Shown: positions 54,015 to 62,037 of the stretch, one piece after another
Numbering within the stretch: position 1 is the stretch's first letter
Layout of the letters: the number at the start of each line of letters is the position of its first letter
Position numbers and translations under genes: made by a program
Notes under the pieces: generated by a model
Told to the model about the DNA's origin: nothing
The model's input: the letters and a program-made list of their open reading frames with translations, nothing else
Databases searched by the model: none
From: Bradyrhizobium tropiciagri
GTDB taxonomy: Bacteria; Pseudomonadota; Alphaproteobacteria; Rhizobiales; Xanthobacteraceae
DNA length: 64,000 nt
Direction: 5' to 3'
Assembly (NCBI RefSeq): GCF_018130545.1
Contig: NZ_JAFCKF010000012.1
Span: forward strand, 147,204 to 211,203

Positions 54015-55262
54015 TCAGCGCTCGCGCAGGGCCTCGTCGCGCAGCAGGCGGGCGGGCTTTATGATGTAGTCCAGCACGGACTTCTCGCCGGTCAGGACCT
54101 CGACCGTGGTGATCATTCCTGGAATGATCGGCAGCGGATGCTGCTCGGTGCCGAGATGGTTCTTATCGGTGCGCACCATGACCCGGTAGAACGTCTCCTG
54201 ACGTTCAGTCTTGTCCTTGTCGTCGACGATGGTGTCGGCGCTGATGCGTTCGACCTTGCCCTTCAAGGATCCATAGACCGAAGAATCATAGGCGCTGATC
54301 TTCACCACCGCGTCCTGGTCCGGACGGATGAAGGCGATGTCCTGCGGACGGATCCGTCCCTCGACCAGCAGCGTGTCGTCCAGCGGAACGATGTCCATCA
54401 GATTGGCGCCGGGCTGCACGACGGCACCGATGGTGCTGATGTTCAACTTGTTGACGATGCCGTGGACCGGCGCCTTCAGATCGGTGCGGCGCACCCGGTC
54501 CTGGGCGGATTTGATGTTCTCGTCGAGCACGGCGAGGTCGGCACGCGATTTGGCCAGATCCTCGTCGGCCTGCGAACGGAACGACGCGGTGATGTTGGTG
54601 ATCTTCGACTGCGCCTCGGCCAGCTGTCCCTTCATCTCGGTGGCCTGCCGGTCGAGCCGCAGCATCTCGATCTCGGGCACCACCTTCTGCTCATACAGCT
54701 TGCGGGTCAGGGTCTGCTCGCGTTCCAGGAGCTTCAGCGAGCCGGTGAGGCGGGTGACCTGCTGGTTGAGCACGTCGATGTCCTGCGCGACCTTCTGGCC
54801 CCGCATCTTGAACACGCTGCTCTCGGTCGCGATGGCGGAGGGAACCATCTTGTCGAGATCGTCCGGGAAGGTGATCTCGCTTCGTCCGCGCGCCTCGGCG
54901 TCGAGGCGGGCGACGCGCGCCGCCATCGCGGCGCGGCGCTCGCGGATCTCGCCGAATTCGGAGGCGAACTTGGTGTCGTCGATGCGCATCAGGGACTGGC
55001 CCTGCTGAACGATATCGCCTTCGCGCACCAGGATATCGCCGACGATGCCGCCTTCGAGCGATTGCACCACCTGCATCTGCCGCGACGGCACGACGCGGCC
55101 GCTGCCGCGTTTGACCTCGTCGAGCACAGCGAAGTGCGCCCAGACCACAAACGTCGCCAGCAGCGCGCAGGACGTCCACAGCAGCATGCGTGAGGTGCGG
55201 GGCGTGCGGAGCAGCGCCGCGGACCGGATGTCGTTTGCAAAGGCAAAATCGGAAGACGCCAT
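54015..55262 (-). CDS. HlyD-family type I secretion periplasmic adaptor
   Basis: A 415-residue membrane fusion protein. It has an N-terminal transmembrane segment (MLLWTSCALLATFVVWAHFA, about residues 26-45), a lipoyl-like half (VQSLEGGIVGDILVREGDIV), a long coiled coil (about 90-230), the second lipoyl half (DLKAPVHGIVNKLN) and a C-terminal beta-barrel with PGMITTVEVLTGEKSVLDYI. It links the inner-membrane ABC protein to the TolC-type channel, as LapC does. Its start is 12 bp after the ABC transporter stop, so they form an operon. Confidence 0.92.
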   Translation of the reverse strand: MASSDFAFANDIRSAALLRTPRTSRMLLWTSCALLATFVVWAHFAVLDEVKRGSGRVVPSRQMQVVQSLEGGIVGDILVREGDIVQQGQSLMRIDDTKFASEFGEIRERRAAMAARVARLDAEARGRSEITFPDDLDKMVPSAIATESSVFKMRGQKVAQDIDVLNQQVTRLTGSLKLLEREQTLTRKLYEQKVVPEIEMLRLDRQATEMKGQLAEAQSKITNITASFRSQADEDLAKSRADLAVLDENIKSAQDRVRRTDLKAPVHGIVNKLNISTIGAVVQPGANLMDIVPLDDTLLVEGRIRPQDIAFIRPDQDAVVKISAYDSSVYGSLKGKVERISADTIVDDKDKTERQETFYRVMVRTDKNHLGTEQHPLPIIPGMITTVEVLTGEKSVLDYIIKPARLLRDEALRER

Positions 55263-55274
55263 AATATTCGCTCG

Positions 55275-57524
55275 TTATGCAGATTTCGGCTGGATCGTAT
55301 TCTCGGGCGACGGCGGCGTCGACGCGGGCTTGCCCTGGAGCAAAGCGAGCACCTTGTCGCGCGGGCCGTCGGCAACCAGGCGGCCATTGTCGAACAGCAG
55401 CAGGCGGTCGACCATGTTCAGCAATGACAAGCGGTGGGTCGAAATGATGATGGTCATGCGCTCGTCGCGCAGCCCCTTGAGACGTTCAAGGAATTCCTGC
55501 TCGCTGCGAATATCGAAATGCGCTGTCGGCTCGTCGAGGAACAGCACGCGGGGCTTGCGGATCAGGACGCGCGCGAGACCGATGGCCTGCTTCTGGCCGC
55601 CCGACAGGCTGCGGCCACCTTCGGAGATCGGCATGTCATAGCCCATCGGGTGGCCGGCGATGAAGCTCTCGACGCCGGAGAGCCGCGCGGCCAGCAGGAT
55701 TTCCTCGTCGGTCGCCTCCGGTTTGCCGAGCGCGATGTTGTCGCGCAGCTTGCCGTAGAACAGGTCGGTATCCTGCATCGCAAAGCCGATGCCGGCGCGC
55801 AGGTCCGAAGGATCGTATTGGCGCGAGTCGACGCCATCGACCATGATGCGGCCTTCCTTCGGCTCGTAGAATCCGAGCAGCAGCCTGCCAACCGTGGTCT
55901 TGCCGGATCCGACCCGGCCGATGATGCCGACCCTTTCTCCGCCCTCGATCTTGAAGCTCACTTTCTCGAGCGCGTGGCCCGGCGCGTTGGGATAGGCGAA
56001 CGTGACGTTCTCGAAGGCGACCTTGCCGTCGTCGATCCGCCTCGCGACATAGGATCGGGTCGGCGAGCGTTCGCGCTCGATCGACATGATGCGGTCGATC
56101 GCCTTGAGCGACGACAATGTCTGCGTTCCCTTGGTGATCACAGAGGCGATGCCTGCGATCGGCGCCAGGATGCGGCCGGCCAGCATGTTTGCCGCGACCA
56201 GCGCGCCGACGCTCAGCTTGCCGTCGAGGATCAGGAAAATGCCGACGATGACCAGCAGCAGACTCGTGATCTGCTGGGCGGTGCTCGCGCTTGTCAGCGA
56301 CATCGAGGACCAGAAGTGAACGTCCTCGCCGGATCGAGCGGTCGCCGCGACCGAACGCTCCCACAAGGTCTGCATGCGGGCCTCGGCGCCGGTCGCGCGG
56401 ACGGTTTCGAGGCTCGACAGCGACTCGACCAGCACGCCGTGCCGGGCGGCGGATTCGGCCTGCAACCGCTTCATCGCGCGGTCGAGCGGGCGCTGCAGCA
56501 GGAAGCCGACCAGCATGACGAGCGGCAGCATGATCAGCGGGATCCAGGCCAGCGGCCCGGCGATGATGAACAACACGCCGACAAACAGGATGGCGAACAG
56601 CAGGTCGGTGGCCGAGACCACGCTACCGGACGTGAAGAACTCGCGCACCGAGTCGAAGTCGCGGAGCTGATTGGCGATGATGCCGACCGAGGTCGGCCGC
56701 TGCGCCATTTTTACGGCCATCACATGCTCGAAGATGTTGGCGGCGAGCACGACGTCGATGGTCTTGCCGGTGACGTCGATCATCCGGCTGCGGACCATGC
56801 GGAAGATGAAATCGAAGACGATGCCGAGGCCCATGCCGATCGAGAGCGCGATCAAGGAGGGGATCGCGCCGTTGGGGATGACGCGGTCATAGACGCTCAT
56901 CGTGAACAGCGGGGTCGCCAGCGCGAGGATGTTGGTCAGGAAGGCCGCGATCGCGATGTGCCCGTAGCTGCGCCAGTGCGCTTTCACCACCGACCAGAAC
57001 CAGTGGTTCCTGGGGATGTCTCCTGCGGCGAGGGTGCGCGCATCGGCCTGCGCCGCGCTTCGCACCAGAAATGCGTAGCCGGTATAGTCGGTCGCGAGCG
57101 AGGCGATGCCGGCGACGCGCGGGGTGTTCGGCGTTTCCGGGTCGACGATCTTGATCGACTTGTTCGCCGGGTCGACGCCGAGCAGGATGAGCGCTGAGCC
57201 GTCCTTCATGATGAGGACAGCCGGCAGCACCAGCGCGGGAATGTCTGCGATCTCGCGTTTGACGGCCTCGGTCTCGAGGCCCGCGCGCCGCGCGGCGCGG
57301 TCGTAGAGCGAAACCGACAGTCGTCCATCCGTGATCGGAAGTCCGCCGAGCAGCGCTTCGCGGCTCACGGCGCGGCCATGATGAGCCGCGAGATAGGTCA
57401 GTGATGCGGTGAGGGGATCATCGCCGAGCGCGCGCGGCCGGCTTGTCGCGGCGGGCGTTGGAGTTGAATCATCTGACGGGGAGCGGCTGGCATTCGCCGC
57501 CGCGATGGGGGTTCGAAACAACAA
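55275..57524 (-). CDS. Type I secretion ABC transporter/permease (LapB-like)
   Basis: A 749-residue exporter with an N-terminal C39-like domain (about residues 35-150). The catalytic Cys of true C39 peptidases is absent, as in HlyB/LapB-type transporters that do not cut their substrate. A six-helix membrane domain (about 175-450) and an ATPase with Walker A GRVGSGKTT, signature LSGGQKQAIGLARVL and Walker B VLFLDEPTAHF follow. The start appears to be TTG at 57524, with GAGG 6 bp upstream; no better in-frame ATG exists nearby. It is cotranscribed with the HlyD-type gene. Confidence 0.92.
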   Translation of the reverse strand: MLFRTPIAAANASRSPSDDSTPTPAATSRPRALGDDPLTASLTYLAAHHGRAVSREALLGGLPITDGRLSVSLYDRAARRAGLETEAVKREIADIPALVLPAVLIMKDGSALILLGVDPANKSIKIVDPETPNTPRVAGIASLATDYTGYAFLVRSAAQADARTLAAGDIPRNHWFWSVVKAHWRSYGHIAIAAFLTNILALATPLFTMSVYDRVIPNGAIPSLIALSIGMGLGIVFDFIFRMVRSRMIDVTGKTIDVVLAANIFEHVMAVKMAQRPTSVGIIANQLRDFDSVREFFTSGSVVSATDLLFAILFVGVLFIIAGPLAWIPLIMLPLVMLVGFLLQRPLDRAMKRLQAESAARHGVLVESLSSLETVRATGAEARMQTLWERSVAATARSGEDVHFWSSMSLTSASTAQQITSLLLVIVGIFLILDGKLSVGALVAANMLAGRILAPIAGIASVITKGTQTLSSLKAIDRIMSIERERSPTRSYVARRIDDGKVAFENVTFAYPNAPGHALEKVSFKIEGGERVGIIGRVGSGKTTVGRLLLGFYEPKEGRIMVDGVDSRQYDPSDLRAGIGFAMQDTDLFYGKLRDNIALGKPEATDEEILLAARLSGVESFIAGHPMGYDMPISEGGRSLSGGQKQAIGLARVLIRKPRVLFLDEPTAHFDIRSEQEFLERLKGLRDERMTIIISTHRLSLLNMVDRLLLFDNGRLVADGPRDKVLALLQGKPASTPPSPENTIQPKSA

Positions 57525-57642
57525 CTGAAACCTCGATAACCAAATGGAAATGCAGAAATCGCATTCGAAGATCTGGGTGCAGACTACAACAAACAGCGAA
57601 CGAAATCAGCGAAACTTGCTTTAAGTATTAATACGGGAATCA

Positions 57643-57666
57643 AAAGGGCCCCGTTTGGGGCCCTTT
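57643..57666 (-). terminator. Hairpin terminator between tolC-like and exporter genes
   Basis: AAAGGGCCCC (57643-57652), loop gttt, GGGGCCCTTT (57657-57666) form a perfect 10-bp stem. Read on the minus strand the stem is followed by a short T-rich end, 31 bp past the stop of the TolC-like gene. It probably separates that transcript from the exporter operon. Confidence 0.7.
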
Positions 57667-57697
57667 CGGAAGTTCCTGATCCCAGTCTTTGCGGCTG

Positions 57698-59410
57698 CTA
57701 TTGAGCCGAAGTCGGGAAGGCCGACAGCAGCCAGTGCGGCTTGGTCGACGCATAGGAGCTGGCGTTCGCCGTGACCGACGGGTCCGCGTAAATGACGTTC
57801 GGACCGTCAGCGGCATTCTTCTGCTGCTGCATCCATTCCGCGGATCCGGGCACCGAAGCGGTCGTCGTCGAGCCGGTGAAGCGGTCCGCAAAGCCGGTAT
57901 CCTTCGGCTGAGCCGCCGCATAGCCTTCCCTGTAGCCCTTGGCGGGGCGGGCAGCGGCAGTGGGGGCCGGAACGCCGACGTGCAGCGGCTCGGAGCCGGT
58001 CTGCGGCAGGTTCACGCGCAGGGTGGGGAACGAGTAGCGCGGCAGGCCAATCGACAGCATGTCGGTCGGCGCCGCGTCGACCGGCGGCGGAGCCTTCAGA
58101 TACTCGATCAAGGTGCCCATCGCAGCCAGCAGCTGGTAGTCGGCGAAAACGACGACGCTGCGGGCGGAGGTGAGCGAGACTGACGCGTTGAAGAACTGGT
58201 TCTGCGCGTTCAGCAGATCGATCAGCGAACGCTGGCCGAGCTCATATTCCTTCTGGAAGGCCGCGATGGTCTTGCGGTCCGCTTCCAGCTGACGCGTGAG
58301 AGCCGAGATACGCGTGGCCGTAATCGTACGGGCATTCCACGCCTTGTCGATCGACTCATAGGCGTCGCGCTGCAAGCGCGCGTGACGCATGGTGGCTTCG
58401 GTATAGCGCTCCGCCTTCTCCGACCTGTTCCAGGCATCCGCGCCGCCGCGGAAGATGTCCCACGACATCACCACCTTGCCGCTGTAATCCTCATGGGTCA
58501 CGGCGGGATTTCCCGGGGCCGTCACGTAAGGGAACGAGTTGTCGTAGTGGGTGGCGCGTCCCTCGAGATAGAATTTCGGGCCGAACGTTCCGTCGGTCGC
58601 CTTGAACGCATGCTTGGCGGCGTCGGCATCGGACTGGGCCGCGGCGATCGTCGAATTGAAGCGCAGCGTGGTCGCGAGCGCTTCGTCGCGGCTGTGCGGC
58701 AATCCACTGAGAGGGGCGGGGAAGCGGACGTTGATCGGCTCGAGCCCAACGACCTTGCGGTACTTCGCCCGCGCATCGTCGAGGCTGCGCTGGAATTCCG
58801 CGAGCGCCGCACGGGCGGCCTCGACGCGTTCGCGCGCCTGCTCAAGGTCGCCTTCGCCGGCCCGGCCGCCGGAGAAGCGGGAGTTCACGTTTGCAAAGAT
58901 CTTCTCGTGATTGGCGACGTTCTGCTGGGCAAGGCTCACCAGCCGGATGTAGCGCACGACGTCCATGTAGCCTTCGGCGGCGTCGAGGGCGAGCAGCTCG
59001 GTTCTTTCCTTGACGCGCGAGGCCGCCGCATTGACGCGCGCGGTCTGGCGCCAGACGTCATAGATCGACGAGAAGCCGTCCCACAGCAGCTGGCGCACGA
59101 CCACCGATTCCTGGCTGCCGTTGCGCCACGGGCCTGAACCGACGGTCGGCGTCTGCACGGTGTTGATGACGCCGGGCGGCTGGTCGAATTTCTCCGGACC
59201 GTAGCTGGCGTCGACGCGCACCTGCGGCAGCAACGTGCTTTGGGTTTGCCTGAGTTCGCTTTCCGTCGCGCGCCGGTTTGCTGAAGCCTCACCCACGCCC
59301 GGGTTGGTCAACATCGCCTGGCGCAACGCGTCATTGATCGAGAAAACCTCGGCACATGCTGGCGTTGCCGCCAGGCAGAGGCACGCAATTACCGTGTATG
59401 CCGATCTCAT
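57698..59410 (-). CDS. TolC-family outer membrane channel of type I secretion
   Basis: A 570-residue outer-membrane efflux protein. It has a signal peptide (YTVIACLCLAATPACAEVFS) and two repeated halves typical of TolC (EASANRRATESELRQTQSTL and later DADAAKHAFKATDGTFGPKF), with long helices and QRSLIDLLNAQNQFFNA near residue 420. The C-terminal 130 residues are an Ala/Pro-rich extension longer than in E. coli TolC. It is the outer-membrane exit for the adhesin (LapE equivalent). A terminator separates it from the exporter genes, so it has its own transcript. Confidence 0.92.
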   Translation of the reverse strand: MRSAYTVIACLCLAATPACAEVFSINDALRQAMLTNPGVGEASANRRATESELRQTQSTLLPQVRVDASYGPEKFDQPPGVINTVQTPTVGSGPWRNGSQESVVVRQLLWDGFSSIYDVWRQTARVNAAASRVKERTELLALDAAEGYMDVVRYIRLVSLAQQNVANHEKIFANVNSRFSGGRAGEGDLEQARERVEAARAALAEFQRSLDDARAKYRKVVGLEPINVRFPAPLSGLPHSRDEALATTLRFNSTIAAAQSDADAAKHAFKATDGTFGPKFYLEGRATHYDNSFPYVTAPGNPAVTHEDYSGKVVMSWDIFRGGADAWNRSEKAERYTEATMRHARLQRDAYESIDKAWNARTITATRISALTRQLEADRKTIAAFQKEYELGQRSLIDLLNAQNQFFNASVSLTSARSVVVFADYQLLAAMGTLIEYLKAPPPVDAAPTDMLSIGLPRYSFPTLRVNLPQTGSEPLHVGVPAPTAAARPAKGYREGYAAAQPKDTGFADRFTGSTTTASVPGSAEWMQQQKNAADGPNVIYADPSVTANASSYASTKPHWLLSAFPTSAQ

Positions 59411-59433
59411 AATTTCCGCCCCTACTCACAAAA

Positions 59434-59462
59434 ATATTAGGTAAGAATCTGCGGAAGGCTAA
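59434..59462 (-). promoter_or_regulatory. Candidate promoter of the TolC-like gene
   Basis: On the minus strand TAATAT (59439-59434) is preceded by TTAGCC (59462-59457) with 17 bp between. The -10 box is good and the -35 weak. A start here would give a leader of less than 25 nt before the ATG at 59410. Confidence 0.35.
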
Positions 59463-59668
59463 CAGCGGACAGTTCCACAACCTATGACATTTCAGCCACA
59501 CAGCGGCCCTAAGTGACGGGGAGCGGTCTCGCGCGAGTGGCCGGAGGTATTAAGATTTTTATTAAAATTCAACGGTTTGGGTGCCGCTGGGTGATCGATC
59601 CGGCTGATGCCGGGCAGCAACACCGGCGACCGGAACAGTTAAGGCCGTCTTAACGCCGGGACCTGCGC

Positions 59669-60124
59669 CTACTGCTCGCGACAGGTCGCGAGATAGGTTG
59701 CAACGAAGGGCATGGCCTTCGAGTCGGACGAGGGACCCCCGAGGCGGCTCGTCAGTTTGTAGAGCGTCTTGCTGCCAAAATAGAACCGGAAGATCTCGGC
59801 TGTGGACTCGTCCACGCGGGTTGCGAAGATCGATGCCGCGGTTCGATGGGCGGCGGCAAAGACATAGGTCGTGAGCTTGGCTGGCTTGCCTTCCGCCGCG
59901 ACCGACGTTCCCCAGGTGACCGTGAAAGTTTCGCCATCGATCACGACGGCAGGCCGGACCGTCGCCAGATCGTCCTCCGTCCACTGAACATCGTTGCCCT
60001 TGCCCGAGGTGCCGGGCTCGACCCGTTTGCCCTGCGGCGCGTCACAGGTAAATCGGGAAGGTTCAGCTATCGCTGCGCTTGCTGTTGCCAAGAACAACAA
60101 CAGACAGCCGACCATCCGCCACAT
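59669..60124 (-). CDS. Small exported hypothetical protein
   Basis: A 151-residue protein with a signal peptide (MWRMVGCLLLFLATASAAIA, cut before EPSRF) and two mature Cys (FTCDAP near the start, TCREQ at the end) that could form a disulphide. GGGGGAG precedes the ATG at 60124. The mature domain looks like one beta-rich fold. No family was recognised. Position between the TolC-like and NYN genes gives no clear functional hint. Confidence 0.65.
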   Translation of the reverse strand: MWRMVGCLLLFLATASAAIAEPSRFTCDAPQGKRVEPGTSGKGNDVQWTEDDLATVRPAVVIDGETFTVTWGTSVAAEGKPAKLTTYVFAAAHRTAASIFATRVDESTAEIFRFYFGSKTLYKLTSRLGGPSSDSKAMPFVATYLATCREQ

Positions 60125-60213
60125 GGGCTCCCCCTCTGCAATTGCGTGATCATACTGATGTCTCCGACTGGTCCGCGCAACTCGGCGATCTACGGACACG
60201 TCGGCCGGAGGCC

Positions 60214-60750
60214 TCACTCCGGCGCAATCGGATGCGGCGGGCGCTCGATCGATGTTCTGAGGCTCTCGAGTTCGACGAAGGCATCGGCGTGCCTGCGAAG
60301 TTCGTCGGCGATCATGGGAGGTTTGGTTCGAATGCTGGAAATGACGGTGACGCGCACGCCCATCCGCCGGACAGCTTCGACAACGGCGCGCAAGTCACCA
60401 TCGCCGGAGAACAGGAACGCCTGGTCGATGCGCGGTGCGATTTCGAGTGCGTCGACCGCGAGCTCGATGCCGATGCTGCGCTTGATGCGCCGCCGTCCAT
60501 CGCCATCCTCATGTTGCTTGGCCGACTTTCGCCTGACCGCATATCCATTGTAGTCGAGCCAATCCACCAGCGGCCGAAGGCTGCTGAACTCGTCGTCGTC
60601 CCTCACGACCGTGTAGAAATAGGCACGGACGATCTGCCCGTGCTTGCCGAACTCCGTGAGCAAGCGCCGGAAGTCGACTTCGAAGCCGAGGTTCTTGACC
60701 GTGGTGTGCAGATTCGCACCATCGATGAAGAGTGCAATACGATCGGTCAT
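60214..60750 (-). CDS. NYN-domain (LabA/DUF88-like) protein, putative RNase
   Basis: A 178-residue NYN (PIN-like) domain protein: IALFIDGANLH with the first acidic residue Asp10, a middle YNGYAVRRKSAKQHEDGDG segment, and FLFSGDGDLRAVVEAVRRMG with the next acidic cluster, then VRVTVISS. These are the metal-binding acidic residues expected of NYN ribonucleases. The ATG at 60750 is preferred; an ATG at 60762 is possible. It is a single-gene unit. Confidence 0.85.
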   Translation of the reverse strand: MTDRIALFIDGANLHTTVKNLGFEVDFRRLLTEFGKHGQIVRAYFYTVVRDDDEFSSLRPLVDWLDYNGYAVRRKSAKQHEDGDGRRRIKRSIGIELAVDALEIAPRIDQAFLFSGDGDLRAVVEAVRRMGVRVTVISSIRTKPPMIADELRRHADAFVELESLRTSIERPPHPIAPE

Positions 60751-60762
60751 CTGAAGCCCCAT

Positions 60763-61185
60763 GACGCCGGATCAGTCGCGGTACGCTTTGGTTCTGGAAA
60801 TTCCACGGCGCTTGGTGGCGCCCTCATTGAAATGCCTGATCCTAGAGCAAGGAGTCGGCGGGGATGAAGCGGAAAGTTCCGCCAGCGCGTTGGGAGTATC
60901 TCATCCAGCGCATGCCGATCCGGTCGCGGTCGCGGTGAGGCGAGCCTTCGACCGCAAGCGAAACGCTCGCTGGTTGAAGGAGATGGTTGTCGTCGCCGAA
61001 AGAAAACGCCGCTATCGCCGCATGGTGCGGCGCTACGCCGACGTCTTGCCGCTGCGCAAGGTTGCTATTGCTTGCGCAGCTGGAATGCATTTACCATCAA
61101 CCAGCTGACGCGCCGTACGGTACCCGGCGATATTTGAGACGATCACCTGATTTTTGCGGATTTCTTTTTTGAAGCCCGGATTTTT
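60763..61185. other. Intergenic region without a convincing gene
   Basis: A gap of about 420 bp. Open frames on both strands (for example 60761-61108 plus, 60842-61090 minus) are Arg-rich or low-complexity and match no family I know. It contains a 10-bp perfect inverted repeat GCTGCGCAAG/CTTGCGCAGC at 61051-61060 and 61071-61080, and T-rich tracts from about 61150 to 61188 that could be promoter DNA for the next gene. Confidence 0.5.
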
Positions 61186-61251
61186 TTGTCGCAAGCGAGA
61201 GGACGGTTCTGCGTCCCTGACTGCACAAACAGTTTGCTGTTGCTTGCAGGC

Positions 61252-61932
61252 GTGACCGAAGGAGGTACGTCGATCGGGTTAGCTTGCCGCCGGATCCGTG
61301 ATCAGCGAGAGGCCGAGGGAGAGGCCTGGTCAAAGCGCGCCAGATGCCTGGTTGTCCTTTCGCTCTGCATCCTGCTGTCCTGTTGCGGCGCTGCGCGCCA
61401 GGCCATCGAAAAGGAGGCGGGAGCGGCAGCGGACCCGACAACGGAGACGGCAACAGCGGGGACTGCAACAGCGGTCACCGAGCCGACACCAGCAGCGACG
61501 ACGACACCGGCACCGCCCCCGGAGGTGACAACGACACCGTCACCAGCGGCGGAAACGGTCAATCTGAGCGGCGCACTCGTGGAATGCCGGAACGCCTTTC
61601 CGGACCAGATTGCGCAAGCGGTGGCGAGGGCGGCTTGCGTGATCAAGGCAACCGAACCGGTACGGCCCCTGTTGCCGTTTCCCGACTTGCTCGATCGGGA
61701 GAACGCCCTGCGCAAGACGCTGGCAGAGCAGGTTCAGGCAAGAACAATCTCTCTGCTCGAGCGAAACATTCAGATCCAGAAGCTCCATTCGCAGCTGCTC
61801 GACGAAGAGCACAGCAGACTGCAGGCCGCGCCGGCGGACGCGAGCAAGCCGCCGCTGGCGGTCACGCAGTGGCGGCAATCCAACGGGGAGAGTTGCGGGC
61901 GGCTCGGAGGGGATTCCGGGACCTGTTACTGA
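61252..61932 (+). CDS. Putative lipoprotein with Thr/Pro/Ala linker and helical C-terminal domain
   Basis: A protein of about 226 residues if the in-frame GTG at 61252 is used; a TTG at 61186 is also possible and there is no in-frame ATG. A hydrophobic segment with a lipobox-like end (VVLSLCILLSCCG) lies near the N-terminus. A low-complexity Thr/Ala/Pro linker follows, then a helical part (LLERNIQIQKLHSQLLDEEH) and a Cys-containing C-terminus (CGRLGGDSGTCY). No family was recognised. The coding region from 61692 is duplicated at 63773-64000 with about 98% identity. Confidence 0.5.
   Translation: MTEGGTSIGLACRRIRDQREAEGEAWSKRARCLVVLSLCILLSCCGAARQAIEKEAGAAADPTTETATAGTATAVTEPTPAATTTPAPPPEVTTTPSPAAETVNLSGALVECRNAFPDQIAQAVARAACVIKATEPVRPLLPFPDLLDRENALRKTLAEQVQARTISLLERNIQIQKLHSQLLDEEHSRLQAAPADASKPPLAVTQWRQSNGESCGRLGGDSGTCY
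61692..61919 (+). repeat. 228-bp direct repeat, copy A
   Basis: This segment of the lipoprotein-like gene matches 63773-64000 base for base at a fixed offset of 2081 bp, with about five substitutions and no indel. The match reaches the window edge, so the repeat may be longer. The two copies flank the coiled-coil gene. Confidence 0.93.
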
Positions 61933-62037
61933 GAAGAGGCCCTTCCTGTGACGTGGCTCGCGCTACCCATCGCTATCATCGAAACAGAATGGGAAGGAGA
62001 GATTCGCTGTTTCCGTGAGGCCGACGCTTCGGTGATC

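Noticed and set aside
60842-61090. Small open frames on both strands between the NYN gene and the lipoprotein-like gene.
   Set aside because: They are Arg/Ser-rich, lack a good ribosome binding site and match no family I know. The opposite strand is equally open.
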